This document shows, in pieces, positions 48,249 to 57,677 of a stretch of 64,000 nucleotides of DNA. The position numbers and the translations under genes are program-made. Origin of the DNA: Bacteroidota bacterium (GTDB lineage Bacteria > Bacteroidota > Bacteroidia > Cytophagales > Cyclobacteriaceae); assembly GCA_018267195.1 (NCBI GenBank), contig JAFDYY010000006.1, positions 23,095 to 87,094 of the forward strand, written 5' to 3'. Below the pieces are notes generated by a model. That model saw only the letters and a list, made by a program, of their open reading frames with translations, did no database searches and was not told where the DNA came from. Position 1 is the first letter of the stretch, and each line of letters starts with the position of its first letter.

Positions 48249-48503
48249 ATGGGAAGACCACCGATTTTACCTAAGAAAAAGAAAGATGGCTGGTACATTG
48301 AAGTGCGCAACAAAGGCGCTAAATCAGGCCTGATCCTCATTCGCGACAGCTATGAAGCGATGATGCAGGCAGCCCGCCAATATCAAACCACGAAGGATAT
48401 TATTTTGCTCGGAGAGCACCGCAATGGCAAGAAGGTAGAAGATAGCATGAAGAAAGAGAAAGAAAAGGCAAAAGCAACCAAAGCCAAGAAAGAAAAGGCA
48501 TAA
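48249..48503 (+). CDS. Small basic protein of unknown function, 84 aa
   Basis: The ATG at 48249 (MGRPPILPKKKKDGWYIEV) is chosen; the longer frame from 48174 starts with an unlikely Cys-rich leader and lies over a TACTTTTG promoter-like element at 48189-48196. The protein has a compact N-terminal half (GWYIEVRNKG, SGLILIRDSYEAMMQAARQY) and a strongly basic Lys/Glu-rich tail. The N-terminal 'YEAMMQAARQY...LGEH' pattern is shared by small conserved Bacteroidota proteins. The basic tail suggests nucleic-acid association, but no known fold is recognised. Confidence 0.65.
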   Translation: MGRPPILPKKKKDGWYIEVRNKGAKSGLILIRDSYEAMMQAARQYQTTKDIILLGEHRNGKKVEDSMKKEKEKAKATKAKKEKA

Positions 48504-48513
48504 CCCGGCATAT

Positions 48514-48957
48514 TTACGAACGGATCCTTCTGAAGAACGCATCTATCAATTCTTTGGAAGGATCTTTTTTTATGCCCTTGATAATCTCAGTCTTGGGATG
48601 AAGCAATGGAGTCTTTACCAATGAAAACCCACGCTGAACATCGTCAGCAGCATATACCAATTTTTGAAGCTGCACCCAATGCAATGCTCCCGCACACATT
48701 ACACAAGGTTCCAGGGTAACATATAACGTACACTCATCCAGGTATTTTGAGCCGAGTTTGTTAGCGGCAGCCGTAACGGCCAGCATCTCAGCATGAGCGG
48801 TGGCATCGGTAAGCCGTTCGGTTTGATTATGCGCATGGGCAATGATTTTATTTTGGCAAACGACTACAGCCCCCACGGGCACTTCGCCATCATCAAATGC
48901 CTTTTGCGCTTCTTTCAGCGCCTCTGTCATAAAGTAATCAGGCGAAGCAAAATCCAT
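48514..48957 (-). CDS. tadA: tRNA-specific adenosine deaminase / nucleoside deaminase
   Basis: The 147-residue deaminase has the zinc motif His55-Ala-Glu57 (HAEMLAV) and Cys85-x2-Cys88 (EPCVMCAGA), with the proton-shuttle Glu57. The extra AADDVQRG and FSL text matches the TadA subgroup more than plain guanine deaminase. It converts wobble adenosine-34 of tRNA-Arg to inosine. It converges with the small basic-protein gene. Confidence 0.9.
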   Translation of the reverse strand: MDFASPDYFMTEALKEAQKAFDDGEVPVGAVVVCQNKIIAHAHNQTERLTDATAHAEMLAVTAAANKLGSKYLDECTLYVTLEPCVMCAGALHWVQLQKLVYAADDVQRGFSLVKTPLLHPKTEIIKGIKKDPSKELIDAFFRRIRS

Positions 48958-48990
48958 GGTGCATAGTTAGTTGAAGAAAAATTAAATTTA

Positions 48991-49890
48991 TTAATGGCTT
49001 TTGCCCATCAGGTATTTTTTTGGCGTGATACCAAATTTTTTTTTGAAGGCGGCAATGAAGTGGCTGGGGTTGGTATATCCTATTTCATACGCTACCTCAG
49101 CTACTTGGTACCGGTGTGTGTCGAGCAGGGCATGGGCATGGTCTAATTTGTGATCGAGTAAGTAACCATACACACTGTTGCCATAAATTTCTTTGAAGCC
49201 GGCTTTTAATTGATACTCATTTAGGCCGGCTATTTTTGAAAGTTCTTTTAAGCCGGGTGGTGCATCGGCATTTTTTAACAGGTATTCCTTGGCCTGTTTA
49301 ATTTTTCGCACGGTCTCTTCGTTATTAAGGAACGGGCAACTTTCCGTATCCGGTTTTTTTTCTGAAAAGTACAGGCTTAAAATTTCGTAGGCTTTGCCGT
49401 GATAATACAATCTGCGTGCGTTTTCGTCTAGATGAACGGTAAAAAGTTGGTTGAGCACTACAAATAGGGCGGCCGGAATCTGGCGCTCGTCATACAGCTT
49501 TGTTTTGGCATTTTCCGGTTTCAGAAAAGGGATAGAATCGTGTGTAAATAATTTATGCAGCCCCTCTAAAGAAATAGATAACTCTACCATGCGGGTAGGG
49601 TGGAAAAGGGTCATCTCAAAAGGCAAATCTTTTTCAGGGTTATAGAAAAAATAATTGTGGCGGCTTTCAATTTCGCGTGCATAATGAGGCCCAAACTGAA
49701 AACGAGCTTTGCCCGACAGGCAGAAATAAAAATGAATTTTATTCCGGTTGATCAACCCGGGCAACTGATAATTTTCGGGCTCTTCGCTTTCCCAGGCCCG
49801 AAGCGAAATAGCATCCTGATCCAGCCATAAAAAATATTTCCCGATACCGGTATTTTTATCTTTCGGCAAGTCAGTTTTTGTCTCTTCCAT
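48991..49890 (-). CDS. AraC-family transcriptional regulator
   Basis: The 299 aa have a beta-rich N-terminal sensor region and a C-terminal double HTH: LKELSKIAGLNEYQLKAGFKEIYG then AEVAYEIGYTNPSHFIAAFKKKFGITPKKY. The layout fits the PchR-like group that activates outer-membrane siderophore or heme receptor genes in response to iron-related ligands. It is divergent from the TonB receptor and HmuY-like pair across a 151-base spacer, so it probably controls that pair. Confidence 0.9.
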   Translation of the reverse strand: MEETKTDLPKDKNTGIGKYFLWLDQDAISLRAWESEEPENYQLPGLINRNKIHFYFCLSGKARFQFGPHYAREIESRHNYFFYNPEKDLPFEMTLFHPTRMVELSISLEGLHKLFTHDSIPFLKPENAKTKLYDERQIPAALFVVLNQLFTVHLDENARRLYYHGKAYEILSLYFSEKKPDTESCPFLNNEETVRKIKQAKEYLLKNADAPPGLKELSKIAGLNEYQLKAGFKEIYGNSVYGYLLDHKLDHAHALLDTHRYQVAEVAYEIGYTNPSHFIAAFKKKFGITPKKYLMGKSH

Positions 49891-50041
49891 ATTTTAATAA
49901 TGACGATAATTAGTTTTAATAGTGATTTGCATCACATTTTTTTCATAAAAATACCTGAAAAATTAAAAAATTTATAATGAGGTATTAATTATACTTTTCA
50001 GGGTATTTTATGGTCTTTGCTCAGGCCATCTTTGCGCACCT

Positions 50042-52186
50042 TTGAGCAACCGATCTATTATATTATTTATTCTGACAGGATGTGCTTGGTTTGCCCTGCC
50101 GGCACAAGACTCGCTTAGCACACAAAAACTGAATGAAATTGTAGTAACCGCTACACGCAACGAAAAAGCATTGGGCGCATTGCCTATGCCGGTAACGCTT
50201 ATCGGTAAAAATCAACTTAAAACGATGGGCTCCCTTCGTCTGAATAATGTACTTACCGAACAAACCGGGCTAGTAATAGTGCCTCAGGTAAACGGGTTGG
50301 GCAATGGTTTGCAATTGCAAGGGTTTGACCCTGACTACACATTGATTTTGATTGATGGCGAACCACTCATTGGCCGGTACACCGGCTCACTGGATCTGAG
50401 CCGGCTGGCAGTGGGCAACATCAAACAAATTGAAATCGTAAAAGGGCCTTCTTCCAGTTTGTATGGATCGGAAGCATTGGCCGGGGTAGTAAACATTATT
50501 ACTGAACGCCCTGCTTTTACACGCGGAACCGTATCGGCCCGATATGGTACATTTAATACGACCGATTTTACGGGCGATCTAAGCACGACTGCAAATAAGT
50601 TGGGGGTGTATGCTTTTGCCAACCGATACAGCACCGATGGGTATTCGCTGGGTACCAACACCAATAAAACTGTTTCTCCTTTTATTAATACTACCCTTCA
50701 GGGCAAAATCAATTATAAAATTACACCTCAAACTGACATCAGTTTTTCGGCTCGGTCGCTTCAGGAAAATCAGGCGCAGTCATTTGTAGTCAACTCTAAT
50801 TCAGTTGAAATCCAAACTATGGGCACGGGCACCATTCATGATTCCAATATTTTTGGTTCGGTAGAGCATCGCTTTTCTAAGATGCTGAAGGCGATGGCCA
50901 AAATTTATACTACGCACTACGCTACGGCCACTAACCTGAATGTAAAACCGGTGGATACACTCTATTATCATGATGATTTTAGCCAAAGCTATACACGCCC
51001 CGAAATAAATACGGAATACTTTATTACGCCCCGCCACATAGTAATGGCCGGAACAGGCACTATTTTAGAAACCGTACAGACCTCGCGCTACGGAGACGAG
51101 AACAAACGGCTGCAGCAAACCCAATATGGTTTTTTCCAATACGAGTGGTTGCCGTCCGATCGGTTTCAGGTTATAAGCGGGGGCCGGTACGATCATAATT
51201 CTATTTATGGCGCACAGTTTAGCCCTAAACTTTCTATGTTGTGGAATCCGGACAACCGGTTTACCCTTAAAGCCTCTTATGGGTTGGGATTTAAGTCGCC
51301 CGACTTTCGCCAGCTTTATCTCAACTTTAATAATACGGCAGCGGGCGGCTACAGCGTGCTGGGCACGGAAATAGTGGTGGAGCGCATCAATCAATTACAG
51401 GCACAAGGACAATTAGGAGCCCTTTTTTATGACCTGAGCCAGATCGGTAAACTACAGGCGGAGCAATCGCGGGCGTTGAATGTGGGTGGGCGTTACACAC
51501 CGAGCCCGGGGTTTTACTTCGATGTAAATATTTTTAGAAATGATATTGACAACCTGATTGAAACACAAGTGGTGGCCAGGACCACGGCTAATCAAAATAT
51601 TTACAGTTATAAAAATTTACACCGTGTTTATACCGATGGGTTAGAGTTCAACGCCAGCTATCCGCTTGTCAAAAACATTTCGGCCTCGTTAGGCTACCAA
51701 CTGCTTTATGCGAAAGACAAAGATGTGATTGCCAACATCCGAAGCGGGGGGGTGTATAGCTACTACCGCGACCCGGCAACACTCGAAACCAAACGACTTT
51801 CAGTTTCAGAATATTTTGGATTAGCCAACCGCTCGCGCCATACCGGCAATTTTAAAATTTTTTACAATAATAAAGAGAGAGGTTGGGATGCCAGTCTGCG
51901 TGTAATTTATCGCGGAAAGTATGGAGCCGGAAGTTTGCAGGGAAACGTGCAGGGACTAACGATCCCTCCGTCTGATCGCAACAACAACGGTATTCTGGAT
52001 GTGTACGATAATTTTGTGAGTGGGTATTTCTTATGCAATGTATCGGCTGCCAAAACAGTTCATCAGAAACTGCGCGTGCAAGCCGGAGTAGATAACCTGT
52101 TTAATTACAAAGATGCCCTGTACATTCCCAACTTGCCCGGCCGGCAGATTTATTTCAGTGTGAGTTATTCGTTTAGTAAAAAGTAA
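50042..52186 (+). CDS. TonB-dependent receptor, probable heme receptor
   Basis: The frame begins at a TTG (50042); no in-frame ATG lies upstream and the following text (SNRSIILFILTGCAWFALPAQD) is a clean signal peptide. The 714 aa have a TonB-box region (LNEIVVTATRN), plug domain (LNNVLTEQTGLVIVPQ, LLIDGEPLIG-like ILIDGEPLIG, VKGPSSSLYGSEALAGVVNII) and a beta-barrel ending GRQIYFSVSYSFSKK. Its downstream partner is HmuY-like, so it resembles HmuR of the Bacteroidota heme systems. Cobalamin or siderophore receptors have similar plugs and are not excluded. Confidence 0.9.
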   Translation: MSNRSIILFILTGCAWFALPAQDSLSTQKLNEIVVTATRNEKALGALPMPVTLIGKNQLKTMGSLRLNNVLTEQTGLVIVPQVNGLGNGLQLQGFDPDYTLILIDGEPLIGRYTGSLDLSRLAVGNIKQIEIVKGPSSSLYGSEALAGVVNIITERPAFTRGTVSARYGTFNTTDFTGDLSTTANKLGVYAFANRYSTDGYSLGTNTNKTVSPFINTTLQGKINYKITPQTDISFSARSLQENQAQSFVVNSNSVEIQTMGTGTIHDSNIFGSVEHRFSKMLKAMAKIYTTHYATATNLNVKPVDTLYYHDDFSQSYTRPEINTEYFITPRHIVMAGTGTILETVQTSRYGDENKRLQQTQYGFFQYEWLPSDRFQVISGGRYDHNSIYGAQFSPKLSMLWNPDNRFTLKASYGLGFKSPDFRQLYLNFNNTAAGGYSVLGTEIVVERINQLQAQGQLGALFYDLSQIGKLQAEQSRALNVGGRYTPSPGFYFDVNIFRNDIDNLIETQVVARTTANQNIYSYKNLHRVYTDGLEFNASYPLVKNISASLGYQLLYAKDKDVIANIRSGGVYSYYRDPATLETKRLSVSEYFGLANRSRHTGNFKIFYNNKERGWDASLRVIYRGKYGAGSLQGNVQGLTIPPSDRNNNGILDVYDNFVSGYFLCNVSAAKTVHQKLRVQAGVDNLFNYKDALYIPNLPGRQIYFSVSYSFSKK

Positions 52187-52211
52187 AATCAATCAACTAA
52201 AAATGTTCTAT

Positions 52212-52859
52212 ATGAAAATAAAACCGATTCTTTATGTCGTTCTGGTTAGTGCAGCCGGCTGGTTGGCAGCTTGCCAATCTAACAACAGCGTAACCCCCGC
52301 CTTAAATGCCGTTACCTATAATAACTTGCCGGCTGATCCGCCCTCCGGGGGATACAACCCTACCAATGGGGCTCCCATTGGAGTAACCAATAAGTTTACT
52401 TTTTTTAGTTTTTCTACCGGAGTCGTGGTAGCTAATTCAGATAGCGCCACCAACAAATGGGACTTGGGTTTTCGCGGCACCACCATAATTGTAAATAGCG
52501 GCACCAGCGGCTCGGGCAGCACCACAGCACAAGTAATTACAGGTACTTTTGAAAGTTACAACACCGCCCCCGCCACCGGCTATTCGCCCGACAACCGGGC
52601 ATCGGCCAATGCGCCTTATGCGATCCCTACCGGGTCGGGCAAAGGATGGTATAACTATGATTATACCACCAACCTCATCACCCCTATTGCCGGAAAAATT
52701 ATTCTGGTAAAGACAACGGCCGGTAAATATGCCAAATTGGAAATCATCAGCTATTACAAAAACCAAACCATGCCATCGGCACCAACGCTAACCCCTAACG
52801 ACAGATACTATACCTTCCGGTATGTGTACCAGCCGGATGGAAGCACCAATCTGAAATAG
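52212..52859 (+). CDS. hmuY: HmuY-like heme-binding lipoprotein
   Basis: The ATG at 52212 starts a lipoprotein signal with lipobox LAAC (Cys21 from this ATG); another ATG lies three codons upstream. The 215-residue protein carries HmuY-type text: TFFSFSTGVVV, SATNKWDLGFRGTTIIVNSG, an acidic/aromatic central region and TYTFRYVYQPDG-like YTFRYVYQPDGS. HmuY proteins capture heme at the outer-membrane surface and pass it to the partner TonB receptor. It follows the receptor by 25 bases and ends at a strong terminator, so the two are one operon. The family match is by motif only. Confidence 0.8.
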   Translation: MKIKPILYVVLVSAAGWLAACQSNNSVTPALNAVTYNNLPADPPSGGYNPTNGAPIGVTNKFTFFSFSTGVVVANSDSATNKWDLGFRGTTIIVNSGTSGSGSTTAQVITGTFESYNTAPATGYSPDNRASANAPYAIPTGSGKGWYNYDYTTNLITPIAGKIILVKTTAGKYAKLEIISYYKNQTMPSAPTLTPNDRYYTFRYVYQPDGSTNLK

Positions 52860-52883
52860 ACAAAATCGCAATGATTATGAAGC

Positions 52884-52911
52884 AGCCCGGCCTAAACACC
52901 GGGTTTTTTTT
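52884..52911 (+). terminator. Rho-independent terminator after hmuY
   Basis: CCCGG (52886-52890) pairs with CCGGG (52899-52903), followed by eight T. It lies 25 bases after the hmuY-like stop. Confidence 0.8.
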
Positions 52912-52941
52912 ATTATTTTTCAACTTCAGAAAAAACTAAAA

Positions 52942-54042
52942 ATGAACGAACGCTTTCTTTCGCTCGATGTGCTTCGCGGTATGACGGTGGCACTTATGAT
53001 TGTGGTGAATACCCCCGGCAACTATGCCACTACCTACGCCCCCTTACTGCATGCCGGTTGGCACGGGTTTACCCCCACCGATCTGGTGTTTCCCACTTTT
53101 CTGTTCGTGGTAGGCAATGCCATGAGTTTCAGTTTAGTGAAGTATGAGCAACAGGGAAATAAAACTTTTTTGAAAAAAATAAGTAAACGATTTGCAGTTA
53201 TATTTTTGTTAGGTTTTTTAATGTACTGGTTCCCGTTTTTTCATCAAGAAGACGGTGGATGGATTTTTAATTCTTTTGCTGATACCCGCATTTTCGGTGT
53301 GCTGCAACGTATTGCTCTGGGCTATTTATTGGCTTCGCTTATTTTACATTATTGGAAAGAAAGAGGAGCCATCATTTTTAGTGTAGTTGCTTTGCTGGGA
53401 TATTGGCTATTGCTTTTTGTGTTTGGCGATTATACGCTTACCGGAAATGCCGTGTTAAAATTAGACAGAGAGTTATTGGGCGAACGCCACTTGTATCATG
53501 GCGAAGGAATTGCCTTCGACCCCGAAGGCTTACTCAGCACACTGCCCGCCATCGTTAATGTTATTGCCGGCTACCTTACCGGCCGGTTTATCCTACAAAA
53601 AGGAAACACCTACGAAACCATTGCCAAACTGATGGTAACCGGCTCCTTGCTTTTGTTGGTTGCCCTAAGTTGGAGTATGGTGTTCCCCATCAACAAAAAA
53701 CTGTGGACGAGTTCGTTTGTTCTCTACACGGTAGGATTAGACCTGTTAATTTTACCTATTCTAATCTTTATCATTGATATTAAAAAACAAAAAAACTGGA
53801 CTTATTTTTTTGAAGTCTTTGGCAAGAATACACTATTTATATACCTGCTTTCCGAAATTGGTTTTGTTTTGCTAACGATGGTAACGATAGACGGACAAAA
53901 TCTATACGGCTGGCTATACCAACATGTGTTTAGCCTGGCGGGCGATTATGCAGGTTCCTTGCTGGCAGCCGTATCGTGGATGTTAGCTTGCTGGGCAGCA
54001 GGCCGGTGGATGGATAAGAAAAAAATTTATGTGAAGGTTTAA
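52942..54042 (+). CDS. Membrane acyltransferase, heparan-alpha-glucosaminide N-acetyltransferase-like (DUF5009)
   Basis: The 366-residue membrane protein has about 9-11 spans and opens with RFLSLDVLRGMTVALMIVVNTPG, then HAGWHGFTPTDLVFPTFLFVVG. The conserved LDVLRG, the His of the WHG pair and PTDLVFP are typical of HGSNAT/DUF5009 transporter-acetylases, which move acetyl groups across the membrane onto glucosamine-type sugars. It precedes a SusC/SusD pair after a 292-base gap. A role in processing amino sugars brought in by that pair is possible but unproven. Confidence 0.88.
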   Translation: MNERFLSLDVLRGMTVALMIVVNTPGNYATTYAPLLHAGWHGFTPTDLVFPTFLFVVGNAMSFSLVKYEQQGNKTFLKKISKRFAVIFLLGFLMYWFPFFHQEDGGWIFNSFADTRIFGVLQRIALGYLLASLILHYWKERGAIIFSVVALLGYWLLLFVFGDYTLTGNAVLKLDRELLGERHLYHGEGIAFDPEGLLSTLPAIVNVIAGYLTGRFILQKGNTYETIAKLMVTGSLLLLVALSWSMVFPINKKLWTSSFVLYTVGLDLLILPILIFIIDIKKQKNWTYFFEVFGKNTLFIYLLSEIGFVLLTMVTIDGQNLYGWLYQHVFSLAGDYAGSLLAAVSWMLACWAAGRWMDKKKIYVKV

Positions 54043-54057
54043 GAACTATAATTTATG

Positions 54058-54082
54058 CGTGCCGGTGTTCTTTGCTGGCACG
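54058..54082 (+). terminator. Possible terminator hairpin after the acyltransferase
   Basis: CGTGCC (54058-54063) pairs with GGCACG (54077-54082), followed by TTATCT rather than a full T tract. The hairpin is clear; termination is less certain. Confidence 0.4.
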
Positions 54083-54264
54083 TTATCTCAATATTTATTA
54101 GCTCAGTGCTAGCTTCTTTCTAATACGCTCTTGCTATTGATGCCCTTAATTTAGAATGAGCCATTGGTTTAGTTATACATAGCAGGATACGATCTCTTTT
54201 TATTCAGAGATACTCGCCACAGACAATAGAAACTTCTTTATTTTTAAAAAAAACCCCAATTTAA

Positions 54265-54297
54265 TTTGCTTATTATTATAAATTCACTTTACATTTA
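54265..54297 (+). promoter_or_regulatory. Candidate promoter for the second SusC/SusD operon
   Basis: TTTG (54265-54268) and TACATTTA (54290-54297) are separated by 21 bases, an approximate -33/-7 pair with the last -7 base changed from G to A. It lies 38 bases before the SusC start. The rest of the 54043-54334 spacer shows only the hairpin at 54058. Confidence 0.4.
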
Positions 54298-54334
54298 GCT
54301 GGTTTTAAAACCAATCTAACCTAAACCTAAACCT

Positions 54335-57300
54335 ATGATGAAGAAGTTTTTACTGATGTGCTTTTCATTCGGTTTTGTACTCAGCGTATGGGCACAAGAC
54401 CGGGTGGTAACGGGAAAGCTAACCTCTAAAGAAGATGGTACAGCCTTGCCCGGTGTAAACGTAGTTCTGAAAGGAACCACCAACGGAACAGCAACCGATT
54501 CGGAAGGAAATTATAAAATCAGCGTACCGGCTTCGGGGGGTACGTTGGTTTTTAGTTTCATTGGCCTGGAAAGCCAGGAAGTGGAAATTGGTGCACGAGC
54601 TGTGGTAGATATACAATTAGGATCTGATATCAAGCAGCTTTCTGAGGTGGTAGTAACCGGTGCCGGGGTAGCTACCGACAAGAAAAAATTAGGCATCTCC
54701 GTAGAGGCCGTTACGGCCGATAAACTTCCGGCCGCGCCCACCGCCTCTATTGACCAGGCATTGATTGGTAAAATAGCAGGTGCCCAGATTACCTCTACAG
54801 GTGGTAACCCGGGCGACCCGGTAAATATTTTATTGCGCGGTATTAACACCGTACAAGGCGGCACACGCCCGCTTATTTTGGTAGATGGTGTGCAAGTGGG
54901 TAGCAATGTGGGGTTAGGCGGTACCGACCTAAACTCCCTCGATCTTTCAAATATTGAAAGAGTAGAGGTGGTGCAGGGTGCGGCTTCATCGGCCTTATAC
55001 GGAGCGCAGGGTGCTAACGGGGTAATTCAACTTTTTACCAAGAAAGGAAAAAAAGGAACGTTTAACGTAGATGTTTCTTCCAGCTATGCCACGAATGAAG
55101 TCATTAATGTAGACAATAACCTGTCTAAAATATCGCTGCACCCCTATCTTACCGATGCCAGTGGAAATCTTATTAACTCGGGCGGTACAAAAATAGACTA
55201 TGGCGCGATCGGCAACTTGCCGGGGATTCGGTATGTGAACGGATCAACAGTAGCAGGGCCGGCTGCTCGCTACGGAATTTTAAGTACTCAGAATATTAAT
55301 AACACTCCATTTTCCGGGAACATAAAATACTACGATCACTTCCGGCAGGTTTTTCAGCAGGGGCTTACCACCAATAATAGCATTAGCTTGCGGGGTGGTA
55401 CGGGAAATACGGATTTTAACATTACCCTCTCTAATAACCATACCATTACAACGGTTTTACAAAATGGAGGGCTGAGCCGTACCAACTTATCGGTCAATTT
55501 AGGTACGGAGTTGTATCATGGGTTAACGCTCCGTTCGTCCACACAGTTAGTTTACACCCGCAACGATATGTCGCCCAACTTAGGGGCACCGGGTGGGGTT
55601 GGATATGGGTTCGGAAACCAAGCCGGTACACAAGGAAACGGTGTGTATGGGTTTTTAAACACACCTTCATTTTTTGATTTGACGTATAGAATGGCCGATG
55701 GCACACCCCCGGTGTATCAGCGAGGCGGAAATTTTCTGGGCATTAACAGCTTTAATCCCTATTACAGAAAATATTACTCGCAAGGTTTGGATAACAAGGT
55801 AGATGTAATTCAGAATTTTGATCTGAATTACAAAGTCAACAAATTTTTAGAACTCGATGCCAAGTATGGTATTAATTACCGCAGCGAAAATGCTCGTTGG
55901 ATATATTATAACCAAAGTTTAAACGCCAGTTCAAACTATTATAATCAAACGGCTACCGGTAACTATAACTCAGCTAACAACGAAGGAGAGATTAATAACT
56001 TTCAATATACTTCTTCATTACAAAACTTTTTTGCATCGGCCTTTATCCGAACCGATTTCCAGGAAGATTTTAAAATGAATCTGCCCATTCAAACGGCTAC
56101 CCAAATTTCGTACGACTACCGGAGCAACAAATACAACGAAGTGGATTTTTATGGATTGAACCTTCCGCTCACCCCGCCCTTTAAAATGACAGCCACAGGC
56201 CAGCAGGGCATTCCGGCCGGAGGCGACTATGAGGCTAAATTTATGACGTTTGGATATTTGATAAACCAGAAGATTGATGTTGGCAACTATGGCGGTGTGG
56301 GGGGCGGTTTCCGAAGCGATTACTCATCTGCTTTCGGAAAAGGATCAGCTCCATTTACTTTCCCTCATGCCGATTTGTACGTGCTGCCTTCCACTTTCTG
56401 GCAAAACAGCAACGTAGGAAAGATTTTACCCTATTTTAAAGTACGGGCAGCCTTTGGTCAGGCGGGTATTCAGCCACAACCTTACCAGCGCATTCCGATA
56501 TTGGATCAGGGAAACATTGGTACGGGTAATTACTATGCATTTCAGCAAGCTCCTAATGACCCCAACTTAAAAGTAGAAGTATCTACGGAAAAAGAAGTAG
56601 GTACGGATTTTACGATTAAAATAGGAGAGGGCAGTTGGCTCAGTTCTATCAACGGTTCGGTTACCGTATGGAAACGAACCAGCGATAACGTAATCTTTAC
56701 GGTTCCGCTGGCACCGGGTTCTGGTCAGCCCTCAGCCACCACTAACTCGATCGGCCTGGAATCGCACGGAACTACGTTTCAATTGAACATCCCGGTCTAT
56801 AAATCGCCTACCTTCACCTGGGATTTGACTACTAACTTCAACCGCCAGTTGTCATCGATTGCTTCTATTTCCGGAGGGCAAGATATTATCTTAACTTCTT
56901 GGGCAGGAAGTTCAGGGTTGGTGCTAACACCCGGCATGCCCATCGGCCAGTTGTATGGGTTTAAAGCCTTAAAGAGTCTTAACGACCCTGAATTAATAGC
57001 ATACAATCAAACTACCGGCACCCCCAGCAGCCAGTATGCTATGGTAAATGGGCGCGTAGTAGATGTTACAACCTTACAAGTTCAGTTTTCGGCCATCGCC
57101 CAGCCGCTGGGTAATCCGAACCCTAATTTTAACGCAGCCTTTATCAACTCGTTTACCTACAAAAATTTCTTGAGTCTTTCTGTTCAGTTCGATTGGCTGA
57201 ACGGCAGCCGCTTGTACAACCAAACAAAAGAATGGATGTACCGCGATGGAATACACAAAGACTTCCAACAGAAAGTAGCGATCCCTACAGTTAACAATGG

Positions 57301-57652
57301 AGAGGCGAGAGCTTATACGGCTTACTGGGCAGGTATGTATTACAACCAGTTGGGGTCTATCTTCGGACCGGGAAACAATGGCACCAAAGATTTCTTCTAC
57401 GAAGACAATTCCTTTTTACGTCTCCGTAATGTGCAGGTAGCGGTTGATTTTGCTAAACTGTTTCCTATGAAATCATTCAAACGGCTTCAGTTGGTATTAA
57501 CCGGAAGAAACATTATGACCTTGACGAAATACACCGGAGCCGATCCGGAGGTTAGTTCGGGTGCGGCCAACTCATCGTTTGACCGCGGCATAGATCATAG
57601 CACCATTCCTAATACGCGGTCGTATCAGGTAGGCGTAAACATTGGTTTTTAA
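54335..57652 (+). CDS. SusC-family TonB-dependent outer-membrane transporter (second pair)
   Basis: The 1105 aa begin with MMKKFLLMCFSFGF (translation could start at either ATG), signal peptidase site near WAQD. The carboxypeptidase-like domain (VTGKLTSKEDGTALPGVNV), SusC linker (LSEVVVTGAG), plug (DQALIGKIAGAQI, PLILVDGVQVG, ASSALYGAQGANGVI) and barrel ending VGVNIGF are all present. It pairs with the SusD gene 25 bases downstream. No polysaccharide-degrading enzyme lies nearby, so its cargo cannot be named. Confidence 0.95.
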   Translation: MMKKFLLMCFSFGFVLSVWAQDRVVTGKLTSKEDGTALPGVNVVLKGTTNGTATDSEGNYKISVPASGGTLVFSFIGLESQEVEIGARAVVDIQLGSDIKQLSEVVVTGAGVATDKKKLGISVEAVTADKLPAAPTASIDQALIGKIAGAQITSTGGNPGDPVNILLRGINTVQGGTRPLILVDGVQVGSNVGLGGTDLNSLDLSNIERVEVVQGAASSALYGAQGANGVIQLFTKKGKKGTFNVDVSSSYATNEVINVDNNLSKISLHPYLTDASGNLINSGGTKIDYGAIGNLPGIRYVNGSTVAGPAARYGILSTQNINNTPFSGNIKYYDHFRQVFQQGLTTNNSISLRGGTGNTDFNITLSNNHTITTVLQNGGLSRTNLSVNLGTELYHGLTLRSSTQLVYTRNDMSPNLGAPGGVGYGFGNQAGTQGNGVYGFLNTPSFFDLTYRMADGTPPVYQRGGNFLGINSFNPYYRKYYSQGLDNKVDVIQNFDLNYKVNKFLELDAKYGINYRSENARWIYYNQSLNASSNYYNQTATGNYNSANNEGEINNFQYTSSLQNFFASAFIRTDFQEDFKMNLPIQTATQISYDYRSNKYNEVDFYGLNLPLTPPFKMTATGQQGIPAGGDYEAKFMTFGYLINQKIDVGNYGGVGGGFRSDYSSAFGKGSAPFTFPHADLYVLPSTFWQNSNVGKILPYFKVRAAFGQAGIQPQPYQRIPILDQGNIGTGNYYAFQQAPNDPNLKVEVSTEKEVGTDFTIKIGEGSWLSSINGSVTVWKRTSDNVIFTVPLAPGSGQPSATTNSIGLESHGTTFQLNIPVYKSPTFTWDLTTNFNRQLSSIASISGGQDIILTSWAGSSGLVLTPGMPIGQLYGFKALKSLNDPELIAYNQTTGTPSSQYAMVNGRVVDVTTLQVQFSAIAQPLGNPNPNFNAAFINSFTYKNFLSLSVQFDWLNGSRLYNQTKEWMYRDGIHKDFQQKVAIPTVNNGEARAYTAYWAGMYYNQLGSIFGPGNNGTKDFFYEDNSFLRLRNVQVAVDFAKLFPMKSFKRLQLVLTGRNIMTLTKYTGADPEVSSGAANSSFDRGIDHSTIPNTRSYQVGVNIGF

Positions 57653-57677
57653 ACTGTAATCCTGAAAAACTTTTACT

